The notes below the pieces were generated by a model. It was not told the origin of the DNA. It saw only the letters and a program-made list of their open reading frames with translations, and made no database searches. A stretch of 64,000 nt of DNA. Source: an uncultured Oscillospiraceae bacterium (lineage in GTDB: Bacteria > Bacillota > Clostridia > Oscillospirales > Acutalibacteraceae). A program made the translations under genes and the position numbers. Positions 33,385 to 40,992 of the stretch are shown here, in pieces; within the stretch, counting starts at the first letter, position 1, and every line of letters starts with the position of its first letter. Where the stretch lies: contig USJL01000001.1 in NCBI GenBank assembly GCA_900555015.1, positions 62,001-126,000 of the forward strand, written 5' to 3'.

Positions 33385-33660
33385 ATGGAAGAAAATTTGA
33401 AAAAGCAACACAGTCTTTATCTTGAAAACAGAAGCGGTCTTAAATTAACCGGCGTTACTGATGTAGAGTTTTTTGATGAGGAAACGGTAAGTGCTTTTAC
33501 CGATTACGGGTTAATAACCGTCAGCGGTTCTTCTCTTCATGTGGAAGAACTTAATTTGGAAACAGGTTTGCTGGAGGTTTCGGGCGAAGTAACGGCACTT
33601 GTTTACAGCAGTAAAACAAAAAAAGAAAAAAATATTTTAAAAAGGCTGTTCAGTGCTTAA
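33385..33660 (+). CDS. yabP: Sporulation protein YabP
   Basis: Forespore-coat or cortex assembly protein of the YabP/YqfC family, 91 residues. The family pattern is seen in KQHSLYLENRSGLKLTGVTD, VEFFDEETVSAFTDYGLITV and LNLETGLLEVSGEVTALVYS. In Bacillus it is expressed in the mother cell under sigma-E and is needed for normal spores with YabQ. It overlaps yabQ by 8 bp. Its ribosome binding site is buried in the preceding hairpin, which suggests expression only from a start inside that hairpin. Confidence 0.92.
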   Translation: MEENLKKQHSLYLENRSGLKLTGVTDVEFFDEETVSAFTDYGLITVSGSSLHVEELNLETGLLEVSGEVTALVYSSKTKKEKNILKRLFSA

Positions 33661-34084
33661 TTCAATAGGTGCTTTTTTTGTTTTAGGCGTTGCCTTGGGC
33701 GCTTTGTATGATGTGTTTCGCTTTTTTAGATTTGTTTTTTCAAAAAAATTAATGGTTTTTATTAATGACTTTGTTTATTGCTTGGTTTTCGCACTTTGCT
33801 TTTTTACAGTTTTGCTGGCTTATAATAACGGCAGGGTAAGAATGTATTTTGTGTTTGCCGTTTTTGCCGGCTTTTTTGCGTATGTGTTTACTGTTTTCAG
33901 GTTTACGGAGCCGTTTCAAAAAAAGGTGTCATACACAGTTGTAAAAACTTTTAAAAAGGTGTTGCATTTTGTAAAGACTGTGTATTATAATACTTTTGTG
34001 TTAAGGTTTAAAACTTTACGAAAAACGCATAAAAAGGAAGTTGAAAATTCTGATGAAAACATTTTTTCTGAATTTGAAAAATAA
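33653..34084 (+). CDS. yabQ: Spore cortex biosynthesis protein YabQ
   Basis: Integral membrane protein of 143 residues with three to four hydrophobic segments at the N-terminal half (SIGAFFVLGVALGALYDVFR, VYCLVFALCFFTVLLA, FVFAVFAGFFAYVFTVF) and a basic C-terminal tail. YabQ is needed for spore cortex formation in Bacillus. It starts at GTG 33653 within the yabP end, and its own end overlaps divIC. The start is typical of coupled translation. Confidence 0.9.
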   Translation: MLNSIGAFFVLGVALGALYDVFRFFRFVFSKKLMVFINDFVYCLVFALCFFTVLLAYNNGRVRMYFVFAVFAGFFAYVFTVFRFTEPFQKKVSYTVVKTFKKVLHFVKTVYYNTFVLRFKTLRKTHKKEVENSDENIFSEFEK

Positions 34085-34358
34085 CAAAAAAATGCGTTTA
34101 ACGGTAATTGTTATTGCGGTTGCTATTGTGTTTTTTGTTTGTGCCGGCATTGTTGTAACTCAAGGTGCCGATATTAACAGACTGAAAAAACAGCAGGCGG
34201 CTTACAGCCAACAGTTAGAGCAACAACAGGCAGATAACGACGAGTTACAGGGCATTGTTGAATCGGATAATAAAGATGCTTATATTGAAAAAAAAGCACG
34301 CGAAAAGGGCTATGTGAAATCCGATGAAGAAGTGTTTTATGATGTTTCGGGTAAATAA
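34053..34358 (+). CDS. divIC: Septum formation initiator DivIC/FtsB-like
   Basis: Bitopic division protein of 101 residues: a short cytoplasmic lead, one membrane segment (TVIVIAVAIVFFVCAGIVV) and an extracytoplasmic coiled coil (DINRLKKQQAAYSQQLEQQQ), ending in an EKKAREKGYVKSDE motif shared by the family. It acts with FtsL and DivIB at the septum. ATG at 34053 is used; an in-frame TTG at 34041 adjoins AAGGAAG too closely. It is the last gene of the yab block, followed by a terminator. Confidence 0.88.
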   Translation: MKTFFLNLKNNKKMRLTVIVIAVAIVFFVCAGIVVTQGADINRLKKQQAAYSQQLEQQQADNDELQGIVESDNKDAYIEKKAREKGYVKSDEEVFYDVSGK

Positions 34359-34378
34359 TAATTTTTGTTTATTTAACA

Positions 34379-34405
34379 GCCGAGAGTAATCTCGGCTTAT
34401 TTTTT
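34379..34405 (+). terminator. Terminator after divIC
   Basis: GCCGAGA (34379-34385) pairs perfectly with TCTCGGC (34390-34396) around a GTAA loop, then TTATTTTTT. Confidence 0.9.
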
Positions 34406-34414
34406 GGAGTTGTG

Positions 34415-35260
34415 ATGAGAGAAATAAACGCAAGCAGTATAACAAACTGTGTAAAAGAACTTGTAATAAAAGCAAATAAAATTTTGCCTGATGATTTGGT
34501 GGATTGTATAGGTTGCTTTGAAAATAAAGAAAAAAATCAGACGGCAAAATCAATTTTAGGAGATTTACAAAGAAATATAGATGCGGCAAAGGAACTTGAT
34601 ATTCCTGTTTGCCAAGATACGGGAATGGCTGTTATTTTTGCCGAAATAGGGCAGGATGTGCATATAATCGGCGGCAGTTTTGAAGACGCTGTTAATAAGG
34701 GCGTAAGCCTTGGCTATACAGACGGGTTGCTTCGTAAGTCTGTTGTAAAAGACCCGTTTTTTAACAGGGTAAATACAAACGATAATACACCGGCAATAAT
34801 TCACACTAAAATTGTAGACGGAGATAAAATAAAAATCACCGCCGCTCCAAAAGGTTTTGGCAGTGAAAATATGAGCTCATTAAAAATGTTTACTCCCAGT
34901 GCAACAAAGGATGATATTGTTAATTTTGTTGTTGAAACAGTACAAAAAGCAGGTTCAAACCCTTGTCCGCCTGTTGTTATAGGTGTTGGCATAGGCGGTG
35001 ATTTTGAATACAGTGCAATTCTTGCAAAAAAGGCTCTTTGCAGAAGTATCTCAAAAAGAAACGATAATGAACTTTATGCAAATCTTGAACAGGAAATTTT
35101 AACTAAAATCAACGGTCTTGATATAGGACCTCAGGGATTCGGCGGCAACACAACCGCTCTTGCCGTTAATATTGAAACATATCCAACTCACATTGCAGGT
35201 TTACCGGTTGCGGTTAATGTAGGCTGCCATGTAACACGACACGCTTTTACGGAGATTTAA
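34415..35260 (+). CDS. Fumarate hydratase class I, alpha subunit (TtdA-like)
   Basis: Alpha subunit of a two-subunit class I 4Fe-4S hydratase, either fumarase or L(+)-tartrate dehydratase, 281 residues. Cluster-type cysteines are present in IPVCQDTGMAVIFAE, NPCPPVVIGVGIGGDFEYSA and VNVGCHVTRHAF, with GFGSENMSSLKMFTP in between. The start at ATG 34415 has GGAG 5 bp upstream. The beta subunit, normally the next gene, is absent: rRNA methylase follows 3 bp later. Without the beta subunit the product should be inactive, so the partner must be elsewhere if this gene works. Confidence 0.88.
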   Translation: MREINASSITNCVKELVIKANKILPDDLVDCIGCFENKEKNQTAKSILGDLQRNIDAAKELDIPVCQDTGMAVIFAEIGQDVHIIGGSFEDAVNKGVSLGYTDGLLRKSVVKDPFFNRVNTNDNTPAIIHTKIVDGDKIKITAAPKGFGSENMSSLKMFTPSATKDDIVNFVVETVQKAGSNPCPPVVIGVGIGGDFEYSAILAKKALCRSISKRNDNELYANLEQEILTKINGLDIGPQGFGGNTTALAVNIETYPTHIAGLPVAVNVGCHVTRHAFTEI

Positions 35261-35263
35261 TTT

Positions 35264-36379
35264 ATGTATTTATATATGGTTGCGCCCTGCCTTTTCGGAA
35301 TAGAGGCTTTAGTGGCAGACGAACTTAAATTTATGGGCGCAGAAAATGTTTGTGCCGAAAACGGCAGAGTATTTTTTGAAGGCGATGAAACTATATTGGC
35401 ACGTGCTAATATAAACAGCCGATTTGCTGAAAGAATATTAATTGTGCTTGACAGATTTAAGGCTGTAACATTTACTCAGTTGTTTGACGCCGTTAAACTT
35501 ATTAATTGGAGCGATTTTATCGGCAGTGCCGATACTTTTCCCGTTAAGGGATACAGTTTAAACTCTGCTCTTCATTCTGTGCCGGATTGTCAAAAAATTA
35601 TTAAAAAGGCTGTTGTTGAAAGTCTTAAAGAGGATTATGGCATTAATTGGTTTGAAGAAACAGGTCCTATTCATCAAATTCAGTTTTCAATTATCAAAGA
35701 TGATGTAACGGTTATGCTTGATACTTCCGGCGCCGGACTTCATAAAAGAGGTTACAGACCGGAAGCAAATGAAGCCCCTATTAGGGAAACTTTGGCGGCA
35801 GCTATGTGCAGCCTTTCAAAACTTCGTCATTATCATACAATGTATGACCCTTGCTGCGGCAGCGGAACTATTTTGATTGAAGGTGCAATGCTTGCAAATA
35901 ATATTGCGCCGGGAATTAACAGAAATTTTGAGGTTGACAGGTGGGGATTTGTTCCCGAAGCCGTGTGGAAATCGGAACGTGAGCGTTGCCACGATATTAT
36001 AAAAACAGATACCGATTTTGTTGCTTTCGGCAGTGATATTGACGGACATGCCCTTGATTTAACCGTTGCAAATGCAAAACGAATTAAGGTTGATAAATTT
36101 ATTCGGCTTTCTCAAACCGATATTAAGGATTTTGACCCTACCACGGAAAAGGGAACTTTAATTACAAATCCGCCTTATGGTGAAAGAATGCTTGATATTA
36201 AAACGGCAGAAAAAATTTATAAAATTATGGGTGAAAAATTTGTGTCAAAAAAAGGTTGGAGTTACGGCATAATTTCACCTGACGAAGAGTTTGAAAAGTG
36301 CTTTGGCAGAAAAGCAGACAAACGCAGAAAACTTTATAACGGCATGATTAAATGCCAATACTATATGTATTTTAAATAA
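35264..36379 (+). CDS. THUMP-domain rRNA guanine-N2 methyltransferase (RlmL N-terminal type)
   Basis: Class I SAM-dependent RNA methyltransferase of 371 residues. The N-terminal ferredoxin-like/THUMP region spans about residues 1-155 (APCLFGIEALVADELKFMGA, VKGYSLNSALHSVPDCQ). The catalytic domain carries YDPCCGSGTILIEGAM (SAM binding) and TNPPYGERML (the N-P-P-Y motif of N2-guanine methylation). The family modifies 23S rRNA in bacteria. It follows the fumarase gene by 3 bp and ends at a bidirectional terminator shared with the minus-strand HPrK-like gene. Confidence 0.9.
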   Translation: MYLYMVAPCLFGIEALVADELKFMGAENVCAENGRVFFEGDETILARANINSRFAERILIVLDRFKAVTFTQLFDAVKLINWSDFIGSADTFPVKGYSLNSALHSVPDCQKIIKKAVVESLKEDYGINWFEETGPIHQIQFSIIKDDVTVMLDTSGAGLHKRGYRPEANEAPIRETLAAAMCSLSKLRHYHTMYDPCCGSGTILIEGAMLANNIAPGINRNFEVDRWGFVPEAVWKSERERCHDIIKTDTDFVAFGSDIDGHALDLTVANAKRIKVDKFIRLSQTDIKDFDPTTEKGTLITNPPYGERMLDIKTAEKIYKIMGEKFVSKKGWSYGIISPDEEFEKCFGRKADKRRKLYNGMIKCQYYMYFK

Positions 36380-36380
36380 A

Positions 36381-36409
36381 AAACAGAGGTGTTTTTCACC
36401 TCTGTTTTT
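36381..36409. terminator. Bidirectional terminator between convergent genes
   Basis: AAACAGAGGTG (36381-36391) pairs perfectly with CACCTCTGTTT (36397-36407) around TTTTT. A and T runs on both sides let it serve the plus-strand methylase and the minus-strand HPrK-like gene. Confidence 0.9.
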
Positions 36410-36417
36410 GTTTTGCT

Positions 36418-37143
36418 TTATTCGTTTTTGGTTTTAGGTTTCATTGCATTGTAAGATGTTAAAACAGCTTCTTCGCTTATGTTACAGCCTAAATCCCAAA
36501 TAGGCACCTTTGAAAATATTTCTTCCAAAACATCAAAAAGCTTTTCCATGGCGTTTGGTCCTATTTTTCTTATTGTTTGCGAAAAAATATTGTAAACCGC
36601 TTTTGATGTTTCAGCTTTTTTTATCCAGTTTGTTTCGCTTCTTTGTAAAAAGCAAATTCCTGCAAGTTCTGTAATTTCCGGTGTTGAATAATCGTATTTT
36701 CCGCTCCACGGTGTGCCGCAGGCATATACTTTGCCGTCAATAATTCTTATTGCCGGTTTGTCATCGTTTAAAATGTGGGCTTTGTCTTTGAAATATTTAA
36801 GCCATTGGCTTGTGTGGGTGGATTTTCCCGTGCCGCTGTCTGCCGAAAAGGCATATGCGTATCCGTCAACTACAACGCATGATGAATGAAGCAAAATGCC
36901 GTTGTATTTAATCAGGTTTTCGTAAAAATCACTTCCCGAAAGCATATATTCCCAGTCGTTTGCATCTAATTCGGGATGGTCTTTTAAACATGCGTCAATT
37001 CTTTCTTTTGTTATATTAATTTCAATATCTATGTGTTGGTTTTCACTTTGATTTTTTGCTAAGTACGGACGTGCCTGCTTTTCTGTTCTCCCTGTTGGAT
37101 TTTTTATATTAACCGTTAATCCGGCAATGTTGTAAATTCCCAT
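36418..37143 (-). CDS. HPr kinase-like P-loop protein
   Basis: A 241-residue protein resembling the C-terminal P-loop domain of HPr kinase/phosphorylase. The Walker A is FSADSGTGKSTHTSQW, followed by HILNDDKPAIR and an ACGTPWSGKYDYS segment. It lacks the HPrK N-terminal domain and signature region; the genuine hprK is at 42921. Proteins of this type are common in Clostridia, sometimes beside PqqD-like peptide-modification genes, but no such partner is visible here. Substrate unknown; a small-molecule or peptide kinase is possible. It has its own promoter, divergent from and almost touching the dinB promoter. Confidence 0.75.
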   Translation of the reverse strand: MGIYNIAGLTVNIKNPTGRTEKQARPYLAKNQSENQHIDIEINITKERIDACLKDHPELDANDWEYMLSGSDFYENLIKYNGILLHSSCVVVDGYAYAFSADSGTGKSTHTSQWLKYFKDKAHILNDDKPAIRIIDGKVYACGTPWSGKYDYSTPEITELAGICFLQRSETNWIKKAETSKAVYNIFSQTIRKIGPNAMEKLFDVLEEIFSKVPIWDLGCNISEEAVLTSYNAMKPKTKNE

Positions 37144-37173
37144 AATAACCTCTTGTGTTTATTAGTCTATAAC

Positions 37174-37202
37174 AGTATAAATTATATTTTTTTTACAGTC
37201 AA
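37174..37202 (-). promoter_or_regulatory. Promoter of the HPrK-like gene
   Basis: On the minus strand, TTGACT (37197-37202) and TATACT (37174-37179) are 17 bp apart. Its -35 box lies only 3 bp from the -35 box of the dinB promoter. Confidence 0.8.
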
Positions 37203-37205
37203 GTG

Positions 37206-37234
37206 TTGACAATTTTTAAATAAAAAGTTAAAAT
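37206..37234 (+). promoter_or_regulatory. dinB: Promoter of dinB
   Basis: A consensus TTGACA (37206-37211), a 17-bp spacer and TAAAAT (37229-37234). The LexA box begins at the next base, covering the transcription start. Confidence 0.88.
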
Positions 37235-37248
37235 GGAACAAACGTTCT
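37235..37248 (+). promoter_or_regulatory. LexA operator (SOS box)
   Basis: GGAACAAACGTTCT contains the Firmicute LexA core GAAC-N4-GTTC (37236-37247). It sits between the -10 box and the dinB ribosome binding site, a typical repressing position. Confidence 0.88.
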
Positions 37249-37266
37249 AAAAAAGGAGTAAACATA

Positions 37267-38514
37267 ATGGAAAGAACTGTTCTTCATGTTGATTGTAATA
37301 AATTTTATGCTTCCGTTGAATGTTTGCATAATCCGGAAATACGAAATAAACCTGTTGCAGTAGGTGGTAGTGAGGAATCACGCCACGGCATAATTTTAAC
37401 TAAAAATGAAATTGCATCAAAATATGGTATATCTGTTGGAGAACCTCTGTGGAAAGCACGTCAAAAATGCCCTGATTTGGTTGTTGTTCCGCCTAATTTT
37501 CCTTTGTATATGCGTTTTTCAAAAATGGTTCGCAATATTTTATCCGATTATTCCGATTATATAGAACCGTTCGGTCTTGATGAAAGCTGGGTTGACGTTA
37601 CGGGTGATTCAAGAAGCGGTGAGGAAATTGCCTTGGAAATAAAAGAGCGTGTTAAATTTGAACTCGGCATAACCGTAAGCGTTGGCGTTTCATGGAATAA
37701 GGTGTTTGCAAAATTCGGCTCGGATTATAAAAAGCCGGATGCCGTAACGGTTATAAATAAAAACAATTTTCGTGAAATTGTTTGGCAGTGCCCCTGCGGT
37801 GATTTGTTGTTGGTAGGTCCTGCCACGGTTAAAAAACTTAACGGCTACGGAATCTATACAATAGGCGATTTGGCAATTGCCGATGTAAATTTTTTAAAAA
37901 ATATTTTAGGAAAAAACGGTGAGGTTATTCATTCGTTTGCCAACGGGCTTGATTATTCTCCCGTTCGTCATAAGGACGATAAGCAGGCTGTAAAAAGTAT
38001 AGGAAATTCAACTACAACACCACGGGATATGGTAAATAATGATGATGTTAAAACCGTTTTAACCGTTTTGGGCGAAAGTGTTGCAACAAGAATGCGAGAA
38101 CAGGGGTTAAAAGGCAAAACCGTAACGGTAACAGTTCGTGATAAAAATCTTTATCATTTTACACGCCAGTGTAAATTAAGAAGCGAAACCGATGTTTCCG
38201 GGGAAATAATAAAAGCGGCAATGAAAATTTTTAAGGAAAATTACATCTGGAATAATCCTGTTCGCAGCATAGGATTGTCTGTTACAGATTTTAATGCCGA
38301 CGGATTTGAGCAGTTTGATTTGTCAGGTTCTGTAGAAAAAAGAGAAAAAATGGAAAATCTTGAAAAAGCGGTAGACGATATACGCCGCAGGTTCGGAAAT
38401 TATGCAGTTCAAAGGGCGTCTCTTCTTAAAGATTGCGGATTAAGTCGTTTTAATCCTCATGATGACCATGTAATTCACCCCGTTGGATATTTCAAAAATT
38501 ATAAGGAGGCATAA
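37267..38514 (+). CDS. dinB: DNA polymerase IV (Y family)
   Basis: Error-prone translesion polymerase of 415 residues. The first catalytic Asp is in HVDCNKFYASVE and the second acidic pair in FGLDESWVDVTG. VSVGVSWNKVFAKFGSDYKK and the helix-hairpin-helix segment follow; the little-finger domain lies after residue 240. FEQFDLSG near the end may be the clamp-binding motif. The promoter carries a LexA box, so expression should rise on DNA damage. AAAGGAG precedes the ATG. It is followed by a small Cys-containing protein gene in the same transcript. Confidence 0.95.
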   Translation: MERTVLHVDCNKFYASVECLHNPEIRNKPVAVGGSEESRHGIILTKNEIASKYGISVGEPLWKARQKCPDLVVVPPNFPLYMRFSKMVRNILSDYSDYIEPFGLDESWVDVTGDSRSGEEIALEIKERVKFELGITVSVGVSWNKVFAKFGSDYKKPDAVTVINKNNFREIVWQCPCGDLLLVGPATVKKLNGYGIYTIGDLAIADVNFLKNILGKNGEVIHSFANGLDYSPVRHKDDKQAVKSIGNSTTTPRDMVNNDDVKTVLTVLGESVATRMREQGLKGKTVTVTVRDKNLYHFTRQCKLRSETDVSGEIIKAAMKIFKENYIWNNPVRSIGLSVTDFNADGFEQFDLSGSVEKREKMENLEKAVDDIRRRFGNYAVQRASLLKDCGLSRFNPHDDHVIHPVGYFKNYKEA

Positions 38515-38516
38515 TT

Positions 38517-38747
38517 ATGAAGCAATATGTTGAAGTAACCGCTAAATTTGATTTAGACGGAAATATAACGCCTCTTGTTGTTAAAATGCAAGAGGGAAAA
38601 TTTTATGTAGACCGTGTTTATGATGTTCGCCCGGCTGCGTCTTTAAAGTCAGGCGGTGCAGGTATCAGATACAAATGTGATGTGTGCGGAGTGAAAAGTT
38701 ATTTGTTTTTGGAAGAAAATAAATGGTTTATTGAGCCTGCTTGTTAG
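38517..38747 (+). CDS. Small protein co-transcribed with dinB
   Basis: A 76-residue protein of unknown function, 2 bp after dinB and therefore under the same LexA control. It has a beta-rich N-terminal half (KQYVEVTAKFDLDGNITPL) and a CDVCG motif with a further terminal Cys, perhaps a small metal-binding fold. There are no membrane segments. Clostridial dinB genes are sometimes followed by such a gene, so a link to damage tolerance is plausible but inferred only from position. Confidence 0.72.
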   Translation: MKQYVEVTAKFDLDGNITPLVVKMQEGKFYVDRVYDVRPAASLKSGGAGIRYKCDVCGVKSYLFLEENKWFIEPAC

Positions 38748-38754
38748 TTTTTTG

Positions 38755-38783
38755 TTGCAATAGGTAATAAAAAGTGATAAAAT
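38755..38783 (+). promoter_or_regulatory. Promoter of the aminotransferase gene
   Basis: TTGCAA (38755-38760), a 17-bp spacer and TAAAAT (38778-38783), about 33 bp before the ATG at 38817. Confidence 0.65.
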
Positions 38784-38816
38784 ATTTGCCGTATTAATGT
38801 GTTGGAGGACATAAAA

Positions 38817-40076
38817 ATGGCAAAACTTTTCAGCGAAATGACAAAAGATGAATTGCTTGCAAAGCAATCTGAACTTCAAAAAAGATATGACGCTTTTAAA
38901 GCAATGAATTTAAAACTCGATATGAGCAGAGGTAAGCCGGGTGCAGACCAGCTTGATTTATCGGCAGGTGTGCTTGATGTTGAAGACTATGTGGCAGACG
39001 GCGTTGATTTAAGAAACTACGGTATGCTTGAAGGAATCCCAAGCTGCAGAAAGTTGTTTGGCGATTTAATGGGCGTTGATGCAAAAAATGTTATTGTTGG
39101 TCCCAATGCAAGCCTTTCTTTAATGTTTGATTATATTTCACAGTGTTATACTCACGGCGCAGGCAGTACACCGTGGTGTAAACTTGATGAAGTTAAGTTT
39201 CTTTGCCCTGTTCCGGGTTATGACCGTCATTTTACAATTCTTGAGCATTTTGGCATTAAAATGATTAATGTTGATATGAAAGAAGACGGCCCCGATATGG
39301 ACGCTATTGAAGAACTTGTTAAAGATGAAAGCGTTAAAGGTATGTTTTGCGTTCCTAAATATTCAAATCCGCAGGGCATTACTTACAGTGATGAGGTTGT
39401 TGAAAGAATTGCGGCATTAAAGCCGGCTGCAAAAGATTTCAGAATTATTTGGGATAATGCTTACTGTGTGCATGACCTTGTTGAAGACGGCGATGTGCTT
39501 TTAAATATTTTCGACGTTCTTCCTAAATATAATAATGAGGATATGGTTATTGAAGTTTGTTCTACTTCAAAAATTACTTTCCCGGGTGCAGGCATTTCCG
39601 CTATTATTGCAAGTGATAATAATATTGCGGCAATTAAAAAGCGTCTTAATGCTCAAACAATCAGTTACGATAAAATGAATCAGCATCGCCATGTTGAATT
39701 TTTCAAAAATGCAACCGGTGTTTTGGAACATATGAAAAAGCATGCGGCAATTCTTAAACCTAAATTTGATATTGTGTTAAAGCATCTTGATAATGAGCTT
39801 TCAGGCACCGGCATTGCTTCTTGGTTTAGTCCAAAAGGCGGTTATTTCATCAGCCTTGATGTTATGGAAGGCACTGCAAAGCGTGTTGGCGAGCTTTGCA
39901 AAGAAGCCGGTGTAACTTTAACAACTGTCGGCGCAACGTATCCTTACGGCAAAGACCCTAAAAATAGCAACATTCGTATTGCTCCAAGTTATCCGCCTGT
40001 GGATGAACTTAACATTGCCGCAGAACTTCTTTGCATTTGTGTTCAGCTTGCGGCTGTTGAAAAGCTGGCGGATTAA
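38817..40076 (+). CDS. Aspartate aminotransferase, AspT (MocR-type) subgroup
   Basis: PLP-dependent fold-type I aminotransferase of 419 residues. It resembles the AspT of Corynebacterium: LKLDMSRGKPGADQLDLSAG, RNYGMLEGI, CPVPGYDRHF, EDGPDMDAIEELVKDESVKG, CVPKYSNPQG, WDNAYCVHDL and CSTSKITFPGAGIS, where the Lys of TSKIT holds PLP. The expected reaction is aspartate plus 2-oxoglutarate to oxaloacetate plus glutamate. ATG at 38817 has GGAGGA 7 bp upstream; an in-frame TTG at 38799 is rejected. hisC is missing from the histidine operon, but this subgroup is not HisC. The EamA transporter gene follows after 2 bp. Confidence 0.9.
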   Translation: MAKLFSEMTKDELLAKQSELQKRYDAFKAMNLKLDMSRGKPGADQLDLSAGVLDVEDYVADGVDLRNYGMLEGIPSCRKLFGDLMGVDAKNVIVGPNASLSLMFDYISQCYTHGAGSTPWCKLDEVKFLCPVPGYDRHFTILEHFGIKMINVDMKEDGPDMDAIEELVKDESVKGMFCVPKYSNPQGITYSDEVVERIAALKPAAKDFRIIWDNAYCVHDLVEDGDVLLNIFDVLPKYNNEDMVIEVCSTSKITFPGAGISAIIASDNNIAAIKKRLNAQTISYDKMNQHRHVEFFKNATGVLEHMKKHAAILKPKFDIVLKHLDNELSGTGIASWFSPKGGYFISLDVMEGTAKRVGELCKEAGVTLTTVGATYPYGKDPKNSNIRIAPSYPPVDELNIAAELLCICVQLAAVEKLAD

Positions 40077-40078
40077 TT

Positions 40079-40960
40079 ATGGCTGTCCAAAATAATAAAA
40101 CAAAGGGCGTTGTTTTTATTCTTTTATCTGCCCTTTGTTTTACGGGAATGAATACATTTGTGCGCCTTTCCGGCGATATTCCCACAATGCAAAAAGTGTT
40201 TTTCAGAAATTTTGTGGCAATGATTTTTGCCTTTTTTGCCATATTAAAAGCAGGTGAAAGCTTTAAACCTAAAAAGGGCAGTTTTAAATATTTGTTTTTA
40301 CGTTCTGCTATCGGTTTAGGCGGTGTTTTCGGCAATTTTTACGCTCTTGATAAAATTGAACTTTCAAATGCTTCCATGCTTAATAAAATGAGTCCCTTTT
40401 TTGTGCTTATTTTTTCCGCAATTTTTATTAAGGAAAAGGTTAAGCCAAAACAGGCTGTGGCAATAGCCGTTGCGTTTTTGGGTGCATTGCTTATAATTAA
40501 ACCCACATTTGCAAATGAAAATCTTGTGGCTTCTCTTGCGGGATTTGTGGGCGGAATGTGTGCCGGTGCGGCATACACATGTGTAAGGTGGCTTGGAATA
40601 AAAGGTGAAAACGGCAAAATAACAGTGCTGTTTTTCTCTGCTTTTTCAACTGTTGTAACAGCACCTTATCTTATTTTTAATTATCATTATATGACTGGCT
40701 TGCAATGGCTTTACCTTATTATGGCAGGTGTTTGTGCGGCAGGCGGTCAGTTTTCAATTACTGCGGCGTACACATATGCGCCAAGCCGTGAAATTTCTGT
40801 TTATGATTATTCGCAGGTCGTTTTTGCCGCTATTGTGGGCTTCATCGTTTTCGGCGATGTTCCCGATTTACTTTCCTTTGTGGGTTATTTTGTAATATGC
40901 GCAATGGCAATTTGGATGTTTATATACAACAATAAGTTGCAACATAATAAAAATGCTTAA
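40079..40960 (+). CDS. EamA-family DMT transporter
   Basis: Inner membrane permease of the drug/metabolite transporter superfamily, 293 residues with about ten hydrophobic segments in two EamA repeats. The first repeat begins GVVFILLSALCFTGMNTFVR, and the characteristic pattern SNASMLNKMSPFFVLIFSAI is present; the second repeat ends in VVFAAIVGFIVFGDVPD. Substrate unknown; family members export amino acids or metabolites. It follows the aminotransferase gene by 2 bp, so the two may act on a shared metabolite. nrdR follows with its own promoter. Confidence 0.88.
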   Translation: MAVQNNKTKGVVFILLSALCFTGMNTFVRLSGDIPTMQKVFFRNFVAMIFAFFAILKAGESFKPKKGSFKYLFLRSAIGLGGVFGNFYALDKIELSNASMLNKMSPFFVLIFSAIFIKEKVKPKQAVAIAVAFLGALLIIKPTFANENLVASLAGFVGGMCAGAAYTCVRWLGIKGENGKITVLFFSAFSTVVTAPYLIFNYHYMTGLQWLYLIMAGVCAAGGQFSITAAYTYAPSREISVYDYSQVVFAAIVGFIVFGDVPDLLSFVGYFVICAMAIWMFIYNNKLQHNKNA

Positions 40961-40992
40961 TTAATCAATATGTTGGTGTAAAGTACAAATAC

